Positions 17,368-26,622 are shown, numbered from the stretch's first letter. The stretch is DNA of 64,000 nt from Bacillus pseudomycoides (GCF_022811845.1 NZ_CP064266.1:4340001-4404000), one strand, 5' to 3'. The notes: a model not told the origin generated them from the letters alone. Numbers and translations: made by a program.

Positions 17368-17964
17368 CTATTTGATTTCAATTGCTGATGTTATATCATT
17401 CCAATCCGCAGCCAAATTAGCAGTTTTACCATACCAATCGGAGTGTCTAAATAAGACCCCTTTGCCATATCCTTGAGTTGAAGTATGTTCCCAAAGCGTC
17501 GTCGAATAACTTGCAGAAGGTGAAGCTGTACTTACGGAAGAAATTCTGTCATTCCAGCTAGAAGGCAAGTTTTTAAAACCACTGCTCCAATAAATATATT
17601 GTCCACCTTTATTTATATGCTCATAGAAATCGGTACTACCAGCACCGCTACCCAGGGTCGCTACTGGGCTTTGAAATCTTTTTTTATCTTTTTCGATAAA
17701 AGCCTCCAAGCTTTCTCTGCTCGTAAAACCATACGCCAACCAATCTCCATTTGTATTTTGTTTAGGCAGAACCATAGTTATTTTTACTTCTTCGTTGGAT
17801 TTGTTATTCAATTTGGCAAAAGAATCCACATTCTTTCCATCCACAGTTACATAGTCGAACGATTTAATCGTATAATCTTTTTCTGCACTTGCTGAAACCG
17901 TTCCCAGTCCTCCAGTTAATACAAAACCAGTTGCTAACGCTCCTACTACTAACTTCTTGAACAT
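17368..17964 (-). CDS. Secreted protein with beta/gamma-crystallin-like C-terminus, copy 2
   Basis: A tandem paralogue of the previous gene, about 85% identical, with the same signal peptide. I start it at ATG 17964 (ribosome site GGGGATG) rather than at 18072, which would put 36 residues before the signal peptide. Both crystallin-like calcium patterns are complete here: NDRISS and NDITSA. The linker differs (VATLGSGAGS) and is shorter than in copy 1. Role unknown; secretion is well supported, the fold assignment moderately. Confidence 0.78.
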   Translation of the reverse strand: MFKKLVVGALATGFVLTGGLGTVSASAEKDYTIKSFDYVTVDGKNVDSFAKLNNKSNEEVKITMVLPKQNTNGDWLAYGFTSRESLEAFIEKDKKRFQSPVATLGSGAGSTDFYEHINKGGQYIYWSSGFKNLPSSWNDRISSVSTASPSASYSTTLWEHTSTQGYGKGVLFRHSDWYGKTANLAADWNDITSAIEIK

Positions 17965-18371
17965 ACAAACATCCCCTTTTGCGTAGATTTTTTTGGTACA
18001 ACTAAAATGTATGTTATTTTTATGATTATGTAAATATTTAGAAACTTTAGAAATAAAAAACAGAAAATTCACTGTTTTTTATAGCAACTAAGTTGCTTTT
18101 TATCGCTTTGGGGTGTTTATTTTCACTAGGTTGATAAGTATGTGGCGAGACTCCTATATGTAAAATTGCATGAGAAAACTAGGTAACATAATGCTATTAT
18201 TTTGTTATAGATTTGCTCAATATTTTTTCATTAATCATGTTGAAACCCTACAGAAAAACAATTGATGAACTAAAAAAGAGAGCATTTGAATGTGCTCTCT
18301 TTCTTAGCCCTTTAATAAGATAATATTTATTGTTTATTTTTGTGAGTAACAGTAAATGATTTTATCCGCTT
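17965..18371. other. Leader and intergenic region of crystallin-like gene
   Basis: It holds an AAAAAACAG/CTGTTTTTT hairpin (about 18052-18082), an AGCAAC-TAA-GTTGCT hairpin (18084-18098) and the terminator at 18272-18304. The first two are promoter-proximal on the minus strand and could attenuate the secreted-protein gene. No ORF. Confidence 0.4.
18272..18304. terminator. Terminator
   Basis: AAGAGAGCA pairs with TGTGCTCTCTT (GAGAGCA/TGCTCTC core), flanked by A and T runs, downstream of the 86-residue minus-strand gene. Confidence 0.75.
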
Positions 18372-18632
18372 TTAATATAATTGGTTAATTGCTTCCCAAT
18401 AAGAGTATACAGCTACTTTAGCTTGCTCCTCTGAAGTAAATTGTTCAATGTTTGGTAAAAAACTTCTTCCTTTATATTGAAATAATTTTTCTTTTCTAAA
18501 TGCTTCTTTTTCATATTCTGCAATTTCTCTATGCAATAGATATTGGTTGTTTCCGACATGCTCAATTAAATAATTGGATGGCTTAATGATTTTATCTTTA
18601 AAGAACTCTGGATTTGCTTGCATCAATTTCAT
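18372..18632 (-). CDS. 86-residue hypothetical protein
   Basis: A soluble, charged protein (MKLMQANPEFFKDKIIK...) with Lys/Glu-rich centre and aromatic C-terminus (VAVYSYWEAINQLY). GGAAGGAA precedes the ATG. It starts 27 bases after the amidohydrolase stop, on the same strand, so it is probably cotranscribed with it. No family recognised; the sequence looks normal in composition and is likely expressed. Confidence 0.6.
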   Translation of the reverse strand: MKLMQANPEFFKDKIIKPSNYLIEHVGNNQYLLHREIAEYEKEAFRKEKLFQYKGRSFLPNIEQFTSEEQAKVAVYSYWEAINQLY

Positions 18633-18659
18633 AAGTTATTCCTTCCATTTAATGACTCT

Positions 18660-20414
18660 TTATTTCTCCTTGTGGTAAACTACTTCTCCTTGTAAAACTG
18701 TCATTAAAACTTTCGCATTTGGAATCTTATCCTTACTCATTTCAGTTATATTCTCATCAAGTACTATCATATCAGCAGATTTACCTACTTCAATAGAACC
18801 AGTTATATTATCAAGTCCTAATGATTTGGCAGGCTTAATTGTATAAGCATCAATAGCTGCGTATACATCAGGTAAACCTTTTTTACCAATGCTTAGTGAA
18901 TTAGAAATAGTGACAAGTGGATTCAGTTCATTTACATCCCAATCGCTACTCAGTGATACATTTGCTCCTGTCTTCCAAATTCGTCCTAACGGCATAATTC
19001 GTTTCATTTGTTGATCTGAAAAATACATACTTGCCCAACTCTGATTAGGATCTTCTGCAAAATCGTGGCCTACCTGAAAATCAGCGTTAACACCTAAATC
19101 AGCAAAGCGATTAATATCACTATCTTCTACCATTTCCACGTGAGTGAGGGTATATGGATGAGTTGCTCCATCGTTCTTTGCTGCTTCGATCGCATTTAAG
19201 CTCTCTCTTGCCCCACCGTCTCCAATTGTATGAATCAGTGCACCATAACCAATTTTATCGAGTTCGGTCAACCACCATTTCATTTTTTGTTCTGGAATAT
19301 AGTTCAAACCATATGGAGTTCCTTTAAACCACTCAAATTTATATTTTTCCAGTGTTTTAGCTGTGCTGTTAATGCTAATTCCATCACTATACATTTTCAC
19401 TTGATTAATAAGCATTCGAGACGATAAATCATCACGCTTAATTTTTTTGAAATACTCAATTTGTTCTGCTTCATTTAAATTTGGATACACCCACGGACGA
19501 AGCACTACTCGTGATGTTAACTTTTTCTCATCATAAACTTTATTCCAGACATCTAACCAACCTCGTTTCCAATATAGACGTCCATCACCAACTGTAGTAA
19601 TACCATTCTTTGCAACTTCATCTAAGCCATCCAACAAACCTTCGTAATTTTTTTTAAACAAGTCTGGTTGTGCACTCCATGCTTTTTCCATCACAATATC
19701 ACCAGCTGAATCATAAAGAATACCAAAAGGTTCTCCTGTTTCCGGATCCTGAATAATTCTTCCTCCCTGTGGATCTTTCGTATCTCTACTCATTCCAGCC
19801 AACTCCATTGCTTTGGAGTTAACCCATACAGAATGAGAGGTTCTTTCCATAATTACTACAGGATTATTAGGAAACAGCTCATCAAGGAGCTGTAATGGCG
19901 TTTGCTCTTCTGATTTTTCGTCCCTATCTTTTAACAAACTTTCCAAACTAAATCCTGATCCGCTTATCCATTCCCCTTCTTTTAAATCTTTTTTGCAATC
20001 CTTTAAATACGAACGTTGGTCTTGTAATGAAGCATCTGGTGACACACTACAATTACCTGCCGCTGATGATTTTGCTTCAAATATATGATTATGATTGTCC
20101 ACAAAACCGGGAAGGACGGAACGCCCTTGTAAATCTATGACTTTCGTATCTTTATTTATAAATTCTTCTACATCCTTGTTGGAACCAACAAATGTAATTT
20201 CACCATCTTTAATTGCTACAGCTTCTGCCATATCTTGTTTTTGATTAGAAGTATAGATTGTGCCATTTTTAAATACTACATTGTCTGGCAAATGCCTAGG
20301 AAGGATAGTGCTGTTTTGCTTGGCTTCTCCCACTTCAGGGGTGCATGCTGAAATCAATATCATATTAAAAATCAGACAAATGGCCATTATTGCTTTCTTC
20401 GGAATTTTTTTCAT
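18660..20414 (-). CDS. Amidohydrolase family 3 lipoprotein (YtcJ-like)
   Basis: A large metal-dependent hydrolase of the amidohydrolase_3 group, here with a lipoprotein signal (MKKIPKKAIMAICLIFNMI, lipobox ISAC). I prefer ATG 20414, preceded by AGGAGTG, over the upstream start at 20471. Metal ligands are visible: VDNHNHIFEA, HTIGDGG, THVEMVE and SSDWDV. Cell-surface location is unusual, as most YtcJ-like proteins are cytosolic. Substrate unknown; related enzymes act on N-substituted amides or formamides. A (frameshifted) MerR regulator gene lies just upstream. Confidence 0.85.
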   Translation of the reverse strand: MKKIPKKAIMAICLIFNMILISACTPEVGEAKQNSTILPRHLPDNVVFKNGTIYTSNQKQDMAEAVAIKDGEITFVGSNKDVEEFINKDTKVIDLQGRSVLPGFVDNHNHIFEAKSSAAGNCSVSPDASLQDQRSYLKDCKKDLKEGEWISGSGFSLESLLKDRDEKSEEQTPLQLLDELFPNNPVVIMERTSHSVWVNSKAMELAGMSRDTKDPQGGRIIQDPETGEPFGILYDSAGDIVMEKAWSAQPDLFKKNYEGLLDGLDEVAKNGITTVGDGRLYWKRGWLDVWNKVYDEKKLTSRVVLRPWVYPNLNEAEQIEYFKKIKRDDLSSRMLINQVKMYSDGISINSTAKTLEKYKFEWFKGTPYGLNYIPEQKMKWWLTELDKIGYGALIHTIGDGGARESLNAIEAAKNDGATHPYTLTHVEMVEDSDINRFADLGVNADFQVGHDFAEDPNQSWASMYFSDQQMKRIMPLGRIWKTGANVSLSSDWDVNELNPLVTISNSLSIGKKGLPDVYAAIDAYTIKPAKSLGLDNITGSIEVGKSADMIVLDENITEMSKDKIPNAKVLMTVLQGEVVYHKEK

Positions 20415-20497
20415 ATTTTCACTCCTTTTATTAAGATAAACTGCTTTTGAAAATAGAATAAACGTTAACATAGTGTCAAGGTCAAATATTATTGGTG

Positions 20498-21318
20498 TTA
20501 CATTTTAATAACTGAAAAACAAATTTGCGTCACGTAATCCTCTACTGGACAATCACATTCAGGACCCTTTAAATAGACTTCACATGGCGTGGCATTTATC
20601 AAATATCCATTGTTTTTAATCCATTTTTCTAGTGCCATATAACCGTAACCTATATGGTCATAACTCCCATGATGCAAGGTAGTAACAATTTGATGCTGAG
20701 CTAGCTTTTTTATCTCCCACTCCCGTGATAAATTTCCAGTGTTCTCATAAATAATTGGAATTCTTAATTCAATATCACTGTGGTTCGGAATATACTCTTC
20801 ATCATAGAAGATGGCGGATGGAGAACCTACTATTTGAAAATTATTCACTTGTATTTTTTCATATAAGGAATCAAAATGTTCATCCATATCATGAATATCG
20901 ATTTGTAATCTTTGCGTTATGGCAGTTGTTTCACTTCTCATTCCAATTAATATATCGTAGTATCTACGTTGGATTGAAATAAGATCTATGTTCGTATTTA
21001 TTATTTCACTCATTTCGGAAATAACCTGTAAATGTTGTCTCACTTCATCAGATAACTCTATAATTTGCGATTTCATATGTTTGATAAGTGAATTTTGGTC
21101 TGATGACTGAAGAATTATTTTGATTTTCGAGAGAGGAAATCTGTACTCTCTTAGTTTTTTGATTTGTAATGCCCCTTCCAATTGACTCTGTTCATAATAT
21201 CTATATCCATTTATGGGATTAATATATTGCTGGTTTCAGTATTTCCTCTTTGTCGTAATGCCTCAACATCCGAGTACTCATTTTACAAATTCGAGAAAAT
21301 TCAGTAATTGTATACATT
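20498..21318 (-). pseudogene. MerR-family regulator with GyrI-like effector domain, single frameshift
   Basis: The 5' part from ATG 21318 reads MYTITEFSRICKMSTRMLRHYDKEEILKP, a MerR helix-turn-helix, then stops. One base fewer near 21228 restores QYINPINGYRYYEQSQLEGAL, continuing into the open 227-residue frame (20498-21181) with the dimerisation helix and a GyrI-like small-molecule-binding domain (ending CPVEDYVTQICFSVIKM). So an otherwise complete 273-residue BmrR/TipA-type regulator is broken by one inserted base. It lies 84 bases upstream of the amidohydrolase, its likely target. Confidence 0.8.
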
Positions 21319-21443
21319 TAAATACTCCTTGAGTAACTTTATTTACTACGTCTTTTATAATCTCATATAATAACCTTTCACCCTCATAATAAACATGAAT
21401 GTGAAAGGTATTATATTTTCTACAGGGAGTTTGTAAACAGACA

Positions 21444-22421
21444 TCAATTCCAATTAAAAAAATCCATAATGGAAAATTCACCCTCCCGTTTTTTCATTCT
21501 TTTAAATTTTTGAGGTAACAAATGAATGGGACAATACCATGTTAAACAATTCATTGCACCTCCCATTGTCGATATATCTCCTACATGAACTGGAATCGCA
21601 TGTTTATCAGTATGCTTTTGGATGTATTGTAAGACTTCCTGATCTTTAGATAATCCAAACCTAGGAACATAGAGAGCATCTCTTGTTTCTAATATATTTA
21701 TATATAAGCCTTTGGCTGATGCTATCTCTTGATCATATTGCCCTTTCTCTGTATAGGAAGAAGGAACAACTACAAATTTCGCTTCTGGCATCTGTTCTTG
21801 AATAATTTCTTGAATGCTATGCCTAAATTCGTAATCTCCTAGAAAGTAACTGATAAACATTGTATGTTCATCAATAAACTTAATCATACCGTCTGCATGC
21901 GCAAGTACATCTCCTGGTTCAGCAGGAATGATAATAACACGACTGACATCTAAATCCCATTCCAGCTGCTCTATAATTTCCTTTTCTGTCCAATCATAAT
22001 TATCATCAAGTATACGATCCGTTAGTATAATTGTATCTTTTTTATTCCAAATGAGATTACCGCCATCTAGTATCAATGGGGAAGTACTATATTCAAAGTC
22101 ATTTTTCTTCAGCCATTTATTGAATTGTTGATTTAAATATCGACTTTGACTTTCAGGTAAATAATCTGGTTGATATATAAATTTAACAAGGTGATTTGTT
22201 ACAACTGGTGCAACGTCTCTCAACCAAATGTCGTCATACTCAAAAAAGTTTGTATCAAAGTCTTGTTCTTCAACAGTTAAAGATATAAGTTGATCGGTAA
22301 ATGCTTTATTTTCATTTAGGTTCTCATTAAAATAAATAAGATCTTCATAAAATGGTCGATAATATTGATTCGATTTATTTGGTATTGCAGTAAAAATAAT
22401 TCCATTGTGTATTTGATTCAT
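21444..22421 (-). CDS. Agmatine deiminase/peptidyl-arginine deiminase family protein
   Basis: A guanidino-modifying (GME) superfamily enzyme of the PAD_porph/agmatine deiminase type. Visible active-site elements: DIWLRDVAPV, LDGGNLIWNKKD, HADGMIKF (catalytic His, Asp) and GGAMNCLTW (nucleophile Cys near residue 305). 325 residues is slightly short for AguA. Start ATG follows GAGGTAAAC. It probably hydrolyses agmatine to N-carbamoylputrescine, but no putrescine carbamoyltransferase or antiporter gene is nearby, so the substrate is uncertain. Confidence 0.85.
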   Translation of the reverse strand: MNQIHNGIIFTAIPNKSNQYYRPFYEDLIYFNENLNENKAFTDQLISLTVEEQDFDTNFFEYDDIWLRDVAPVVTNHLVKFIYQPDYLPESQSRYLNQQFNKWLKKNDFEYSTSPLILDGGNLIWNKKDTIILTDRILDDNYDWTEKEIIEQLEWDLDVSRVIIIPAEPGDVLAHADGMIKFIDEHTMFISYFLGDYEFRHSIQEIIQEQMPEAKFVVVPSSYTEKGQYDQEIASAKGLYINILETRDALYVPRFGLSKDQEVLQYIQKHTDKHAIPVHVGDISTMGGAMNCLTWYCPIHLLPQKFKRMKKREGEFSIMDFFNWN

Positions 22422-22958
22422 ATTGTTTACCTCACTATTTTAAGGGTTATTGAGTAACTGATTGGAACAAGTCATTATCAAGATAAAGTGAAACTTTAAT
22501 CAGTGGGGGGCTTCATCCCCCCACTGATTATTAGCCCTCACCAATCGGACTTTTACGAGCAGCCCGACCTCAACCTAATTTCTTTTCTTTTAGACGGGGT
22601 TCTTATTGCCCGCAAATAGCGGGATACATACAACTATTCCTCAATTCAATTCTCCTATTGTTATATATTTTAGAAACGTGCACATTTCATGAGTGGATTA
22701 TAGCACGGAGAAATATTATATATTTATATAAAAAATATAAAGCCGTGGTTAAGCGGAAAATTCGCTCTTGACAAGATTTTTATAATAAACTTTTATTTAA
22801 TTTATTACCTAAATAAAGTAAGATAAATAATTTTGAACATAAAACATCTTAGAAATAAATTCCACTTTCTCTCTAAGGGATTTTTCGCTTATAAAATTAT
22901 AACCTTCGTAAAAGTAACATCCCTCTCGTCATATTCGTAGCTGCATTTGTACCAATAA
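22422..22958. other. Long intergenic region with structured block
   Basis: 22499-22640 is G+C-rich and hairpin-forming (see terminator and finding); 22641-22958 is very AT-rich with no ORF, repeat or promoter that I can support. Confidence 0.4.
22499..22531. terminator. GC-rich hairpin, terminator-like
   Basis: ATCAGTGGGGGG pairs perfectly with CCCCCCACTGAT over six bases. Only TTATTAG follows, so it may be part of a larger structured element rather than a simple terminator. Confidence 0.55.
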
Positions 22959-23195
22959 TTAATTTACTCCTTCACGTAATACATCGCTCGGAAATATATT
23001 GCTGCTCCCATTTATAATTTCAACTGGCTTTTTGCCGTACACTACATCTTCTTCACCTTTAATAACCTGGTATTCTTTTTGTAATTTTTCCATGAGATTA
23101 TCAAATGCTTGTTTCGCATCATCTAGCAATTTATAAAACTTAGGCTTTACTTCTTCACCGTACATTCCGACTTCACTAACCTTGTGAATTTCCAT
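22959..23195 (-). CDS. 78-residue phage-type hypothetical protein
   Basis: MEIHKVSEVGMYGEEVKPKF..., a charged soluble protein with a helical middle (DAKQAFDNLMEKLQKEYQ). The ATG follows AAAGGGGAA. The leader upstream (23201-23444) is a duplicate of that in front of the small gene at 4957-5160, which suggests that both came from one phage family and share regulation. Function unknown. Confidence 0.6.
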   Translation of the reverse strand: MEIHKVSEVGMYGEEVKPKFYKLLDDAKQAFDNLMEKLQKEYQVIKGEEDVVYGKKPVEIINGSSNIFPSDVLREGVN

Positions 23196-23200
23196 TTCTA

Positions 23201-23444
23201 TTCCCCTTTGCTACAAGATAACGATTTTGTTTAAATTTATACATAGTTTATATACAATTCATACACATGTAACATGATAAGTTTTTGAAAATTGGTGGTA
23301 ATATTAACTTGTTGAAAACGACATGTTTCGACAAATACAAAATAGCCCTCTTTACCCCTGAATCCCTGCCCCCCTGTTCCGCAGGGATTCTTGTAATTTA
23401 CGATTTCTTCTCACGTTACTGTTGTACAAAATAACAATTTTGTT
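23201..23444 (-). repeat. 244-bp leader repeat, copy B
   Basis: Second copy of the 5170-5411 sequence, with hairpin stem AATCCCTGC (23361-23369) and GCAGGGATT (23381-23389). The loop is two bases longer here while the stem is unchanged, as expected if the hairpin matters. Confidence 0.75.
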
Positions 23445-23556
23445 TGATTTTTAATAAACAATCGTTTTATTCTCCCCTCTTTTCCCATTTCATCTATGTG
23501 TTTATCATTTTATCTCTTGTATAATAAAAATAACTTAGGGTAGAAGGGACTGAATT

Positions 23557-23580
23557 ATGCGCAGATATCAATATTTTTAA
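23557..23580 (+). other. Possible seven-residue leader ORF
   Basis: AGAAGGGA is followed by ATG and the peptide MRRYQYF, stop at 23580, 33 bases before the GNAT start. A TATAAT -10 lies at about 23519-23524. It could be a leader peptide or chance. Confidence 0.3.
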
Positions 23581-23613
23581 TCCACTCATCACAAAATAAT
23601 GGAGGTAAAAGTA

Positions 23614-24144
23614 TTGATTACAGAACTATATACACAAAGATTACATTTAAGAAAAATAGAAGAATCTGATTCATTAAGCTTGTTTAAAATATGGTCTGAT
23701 CCAGATGTTACTAGATTCATGAATATTAATAATTTCACTGATGAAAATCCGGCAAAAGATATGATTAATCTTCTTAACGAACTTGCTCAAAATAATAAAG
23801 CTTTTCGATTTACTATTATTGAAAAAGAATCTAATCAAATCATCGGCTCATGCGGTTATAATTTCTTAGATTTTGAGAACTCAAAAACTGAGCTTGGCTA
23901 TGATATTTCGCAAGCCTTTTGGGGCAAAGGATACGCACCTGAGGCAATCTCTGCTTTATTAGATTACACTTTTATACATCTAAAACTAAATCGCGTTGAA
24001 GCAAAAGTTGAACCCGAAAATATGAATTCCATAAGAGTATTACAAAAATTAAAATTTACATTAGAAGGAACTCTAAGAAAAAGTGAAAAATCAAATGGAA
24101 AATTTATCGATTTAAATATCTATTCAAAATTAATAACCGATTGA
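23614..24144 (+). CDS. GNAT acetyltransferase, RimJ/RimL type
   Basis: An acetyl-CoA-dependent N-acetyltransferase (acetyltransf_3). The N-terminal TQRLHLRKIEESD strand, the acetyl-CoA loop region QAFWGKGYAPEAI and NRVEAKVEPENMNSIRVLQKLKF are typical. I take TTG 23614 as the start because GGAGGT lies at 23601-23606; an ATG at 23599 overlaps that ribosome site. Gives 176 residues. Monocistronic, with a strong terminator behind. Substrate unknown (ribosomal protein, peptide or small amine). Confidence 0.85.
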   Translation: MITELYTQRLHLRKIEESDSLSLFKIWSDPDVTRFMNINNFTDENPAKDMINLLNELAQNNKAFRFTIIEKESNQIIGSCGYNFLDFENSKTELGYDISQAFWGKGYAPEAISALLDYTFIHLKLNRVEAKVEPENMNSIRVLQKLKFTLEGTLRKSEKSNGKFIDLNIYSKLITD

Positions 24145-24157
24145 TTTTAGCATCGCC

Positions 24158-24187
24158 GCCTATACTTGAGTGAAGTATAGGCTCTTT
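24158..24187 (+). terminator. Terminator of GNAT gene
   Basis: GCCTATACTT pairs perfectly with AAGTATAGGC, then TCTTTT. Confidence 0.85.
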
Positions 24188-24383
24188 TGATTTCTTAATA
24201 AAATTCAAATTTTAGATTACTTTCTTATTACGATGAACAGGAATCCCGCCTTTAAATGTTAGCGACAAATATCATTTAGTAAACGTATACGTTGCTCTGT
24301 TGAAGTAGGGAGTGTATCATTTTCAAGCAATTTATACCGTAATGGTCTTACAATATTCTAGTCAATACAAAGGGGTTAGGTAG

Positions 24384-25125
24384 ATGAATAATGATATTAA
24401 TCGATATTTAATATGTACTTTCATATTTACATGGATACTTTGGGGGATATTAATTAGCTTGATAAAACTGAACATTACCACATATGGTACTCCATTAGCG
24501 ATGATATTGTTTGTTTTCGGGGGTATCATGCCAGCGATTATTGAAATTAGTCTAAAGAAGAAATATGGATCAAAAGAGGAGTTTAGAGTTTTTATTAAAA
24601 ATAATTGTTAATCCTAAACATCATTTTGCATGGTATATTCTGATCATTGTTCTAGCTTTTATTACCTGTTATCTTCCAACGATATTTGGCGGGGCAACGA
24701 TGTAAAAACCATTATACGTGGCGTTACTTAGTTTTCCAATAATGATTATTGGTGGTGGAGTTGAAGAAATCGGATGGAGAGGATTTTTACAACCTGCGCT
24801 TCAGAAAAGGTTTTCGGCATTTTTAAGCACGGTGATTGTGAGCATAATATGGACTATTTGGCACTTGCCGTTATGGTTCATTCCAGGTACTAGCAATTCT
24901 CAAACGAACTTTATATACTTTATAATTACGATAATCACCCAATGCTTCATGCTAACTACAATTTATAATGCCGCTAAAAGTATTTTTATGTGTCTAGTGT
25001 TCCATGCACTTATTAATTCTTTTTGGAGCGTATACGTACCAAATGATAAGATTTTACCAGCCTTTTCAACACTTATCTTTGAAATTTTCGTTTTTATAGT
25101 GTATAAGTTAGTAATAAAAAGATAA
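24384..25125 (+). pseudogene. CPBP-family membrane protease (CAAX/Abi), broken
   Basis: Two open pieces (24384-24611 and 24718-25125) belong to one gene. After IKNN one base too many near 24600 shifts the frame; the sequence continues in another frame as IVNPKHHFAWYILII ... GGATM, where TAA (about 24703) replaces a codon, then KPLYVALL leads into the second piece. The catalytic motif EEIGWRGF, HLPLW and HALINS are intact. CPBP proteins are intramembrane glutamic proteases often linked to bacteriocin immunity. Two independent lesions argue for real decay. Confidence 0.82.
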
Positions 25126-25208
25126 AGCACCTTATTAATCATGTAACAGAGGTTACTAGCATTATTATGATTAAACTTTATTTTAAATCTACAAAATATA
25201 CTAAGATT

Positions 25209-25250
25209 AGTAGCACAGACCACGGCCATGGTCTGTGCTACTATTTTTTT
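25209..25250. terminator. Strong terminator
   Basis: AGTAGCACAGACCA pairs perfectly with TGGTCTGTGCTACT (loop CGGCCA), then a T run on the plus strand. Confidence 0.85.
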
Positions 25251-25302
25251 ATAGGAGTGCGGATCGAATGATGAACCATATATTCCAATTCGAAGACCTT
25301 TT

Positions 25303-26127
25303 TTAAAATCTATGCCGTTTTTTTGAAGTCTCCAGTATAGCAATCGTAAACTCAGAGTTTCCCTCTTGTTCTAAAGCTCGAAAATACAAACTCCTTAAGA
25401 AAGATCTAATGTTTTGTACCAAAATATCATTTTGAGAAGCTGGAGCTTCTTCAATGATTGTAAAGCTATGAAGCCAATTGTTCCATTCTTCTTGGGTTAA
25501 GAGATTTTGGTTCCATAATGACATTACTGCCGTCACCAATCTCTCATCCTCAAAGTTTATGTATACGTAATCGTACAGACGAACTTTATGACGAATAGCA
25601 GCAAGGATTGCATGTGAAAATTCGCGATTTCGTATCGTACATGCTAAAGCATTTAGCGCATCTGCAGCATGTGCAGTAGAATGAGCCCAGCCCTTTCCCT
25701 CTACATAGCCTCTTACATCTTGCTCTAGATATACATATTCAAGAACTTGTTCTGCCACGCTGTAAAGTTGTTCTTCAGATAAAAACGGTTCTTTTTCATG
25801 AACGGATAAAATAAGCGGTGGGATTAGAATTGAGAAAGCACGCTTAAAAACAGAGTCTGTTCCCTTTTCACCGATTTTATAAAACAAATAATCAGGACTA
25901 AGCGCCTGCAGTATTAGTCCTCGTAACTCTTTTTGTCTAAATACTTCACCTGTAATCCATCGTTCGAGTGTACTGTAAATCAAGTCATCACGCAAATCAG
26001 CATCAGGTGACCCGATATTATCTAGCATCCATTGTGCATATGGATATGCGTCCACATCTTCTGGTACAGCATAATTGTTATTTTTGATTTGTTGCAGTTC
26101 TTGTTTCAATTCTTGTTCATCCATCAT
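25303..26127 (-). CDS. DUF2785 domain protein
   Basis: A 274-residue, mostly helical cytosolic protein of the DUF2785 family: GWAHSTAHAADALNALA is its signature patch. GGGGACAG precedes ATG-ATG (26127/26124). The family has no established function; HEAT-like helical repeats are a reasonable guess. Monocistronic and flanked by unrelated genes. Confidence 0.8.
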   Translation of the reverse strand: MMDEQELKQELQQIKNNNYAVPEDVDAYPYAQWMLDNIGSPDADLRDDLIYSTLERWITGEVFRQKELRGLILQALSPDYLFYKIGEKGTDSVFKRAFSILIPPLILSVHEKEPFLSEEQLYSVAEQVLEYVYLEQDVRGYVEGKGWAHSTAHAADALNALACTIRNREFSHAILAAIRHKVRLYDYVYINFEDERLVTAVMSLWNQNLLTQEEWNNWLHSFTIIEEAPASQNDILVQNIRSFLRSLYFRALEQEGNSEFTIAILETSKKRHRF

Positions 26128-26622
26128 TATATTTTCTGTCCCCTTTTAAAGTTTTTCTTTTTTATACTACCTTAAATTTCTCCTTCTATGTTATCCTCTA
26201 TTATTAATTTCATAGAATTAAGTTAATTCCTAAAATAGTTTTCGATGTAATAAAAATCGAATCATTATTCGTTTTCACCATGTACCTATTCTTCTGTGAA
26301 ATTGATTCAACTATATAAGAATTATACTAATTGTTTGCATGTAACTGCATCTCTAAAACAAAATATAACCTATATGTATACAATTATTAAACTTTTCTAT
26401 GTAGTCTATTATTATTTGGAAATATGCGATAAAGAATACAAATCGCCTCCTAAAGATAAAAACTGTCAAAATAGTCCATAAAAAGTATATTCTTTTCTTT
26501 AAGAACTACAAAACTTTATTACCGCTATACAGCTACATCTATTTTATTTTTTACTTTTAGAAGGTATTATACTTATAAATCTAGAAGGTAAAACAACATA
26601 CTTTTGCCAGGAGTGATTCCAT
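26128..26622. other. Intergenic region ahead of methyltransferase leader
   Basis: AT-rich, with no credible gene. The repeat shared with 15.7 kb begins at 26517. A candidate promoter (TTTACT, 17 bases, TTATAA) lies at about 26548-26576. Confidence 0.35.

Noticed and set aside
21278..21481. Minus-strand frame of 67 codons
   Set aside because: Overlaps the end of the deiminase gene and the MerR start in another frame, with no ribosome site.
24210..24345. Minus-strand reading frame with TSTEQRIRLLND
   Set aside because: It has an internal stop, no start and no recognisable family; at most a very old remnant.
24963..25343. Minus-strand frame of 126 codons
   Set aside because: Runs antisense through the CPBP pseudogene and a terminator, with no start signal.
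26296..26481. Plus-strand frame of 61 codons
   Set aside because: No ribosome site, Tyr/Lys/Asn-rich by composition, and outside the conserved repeat.
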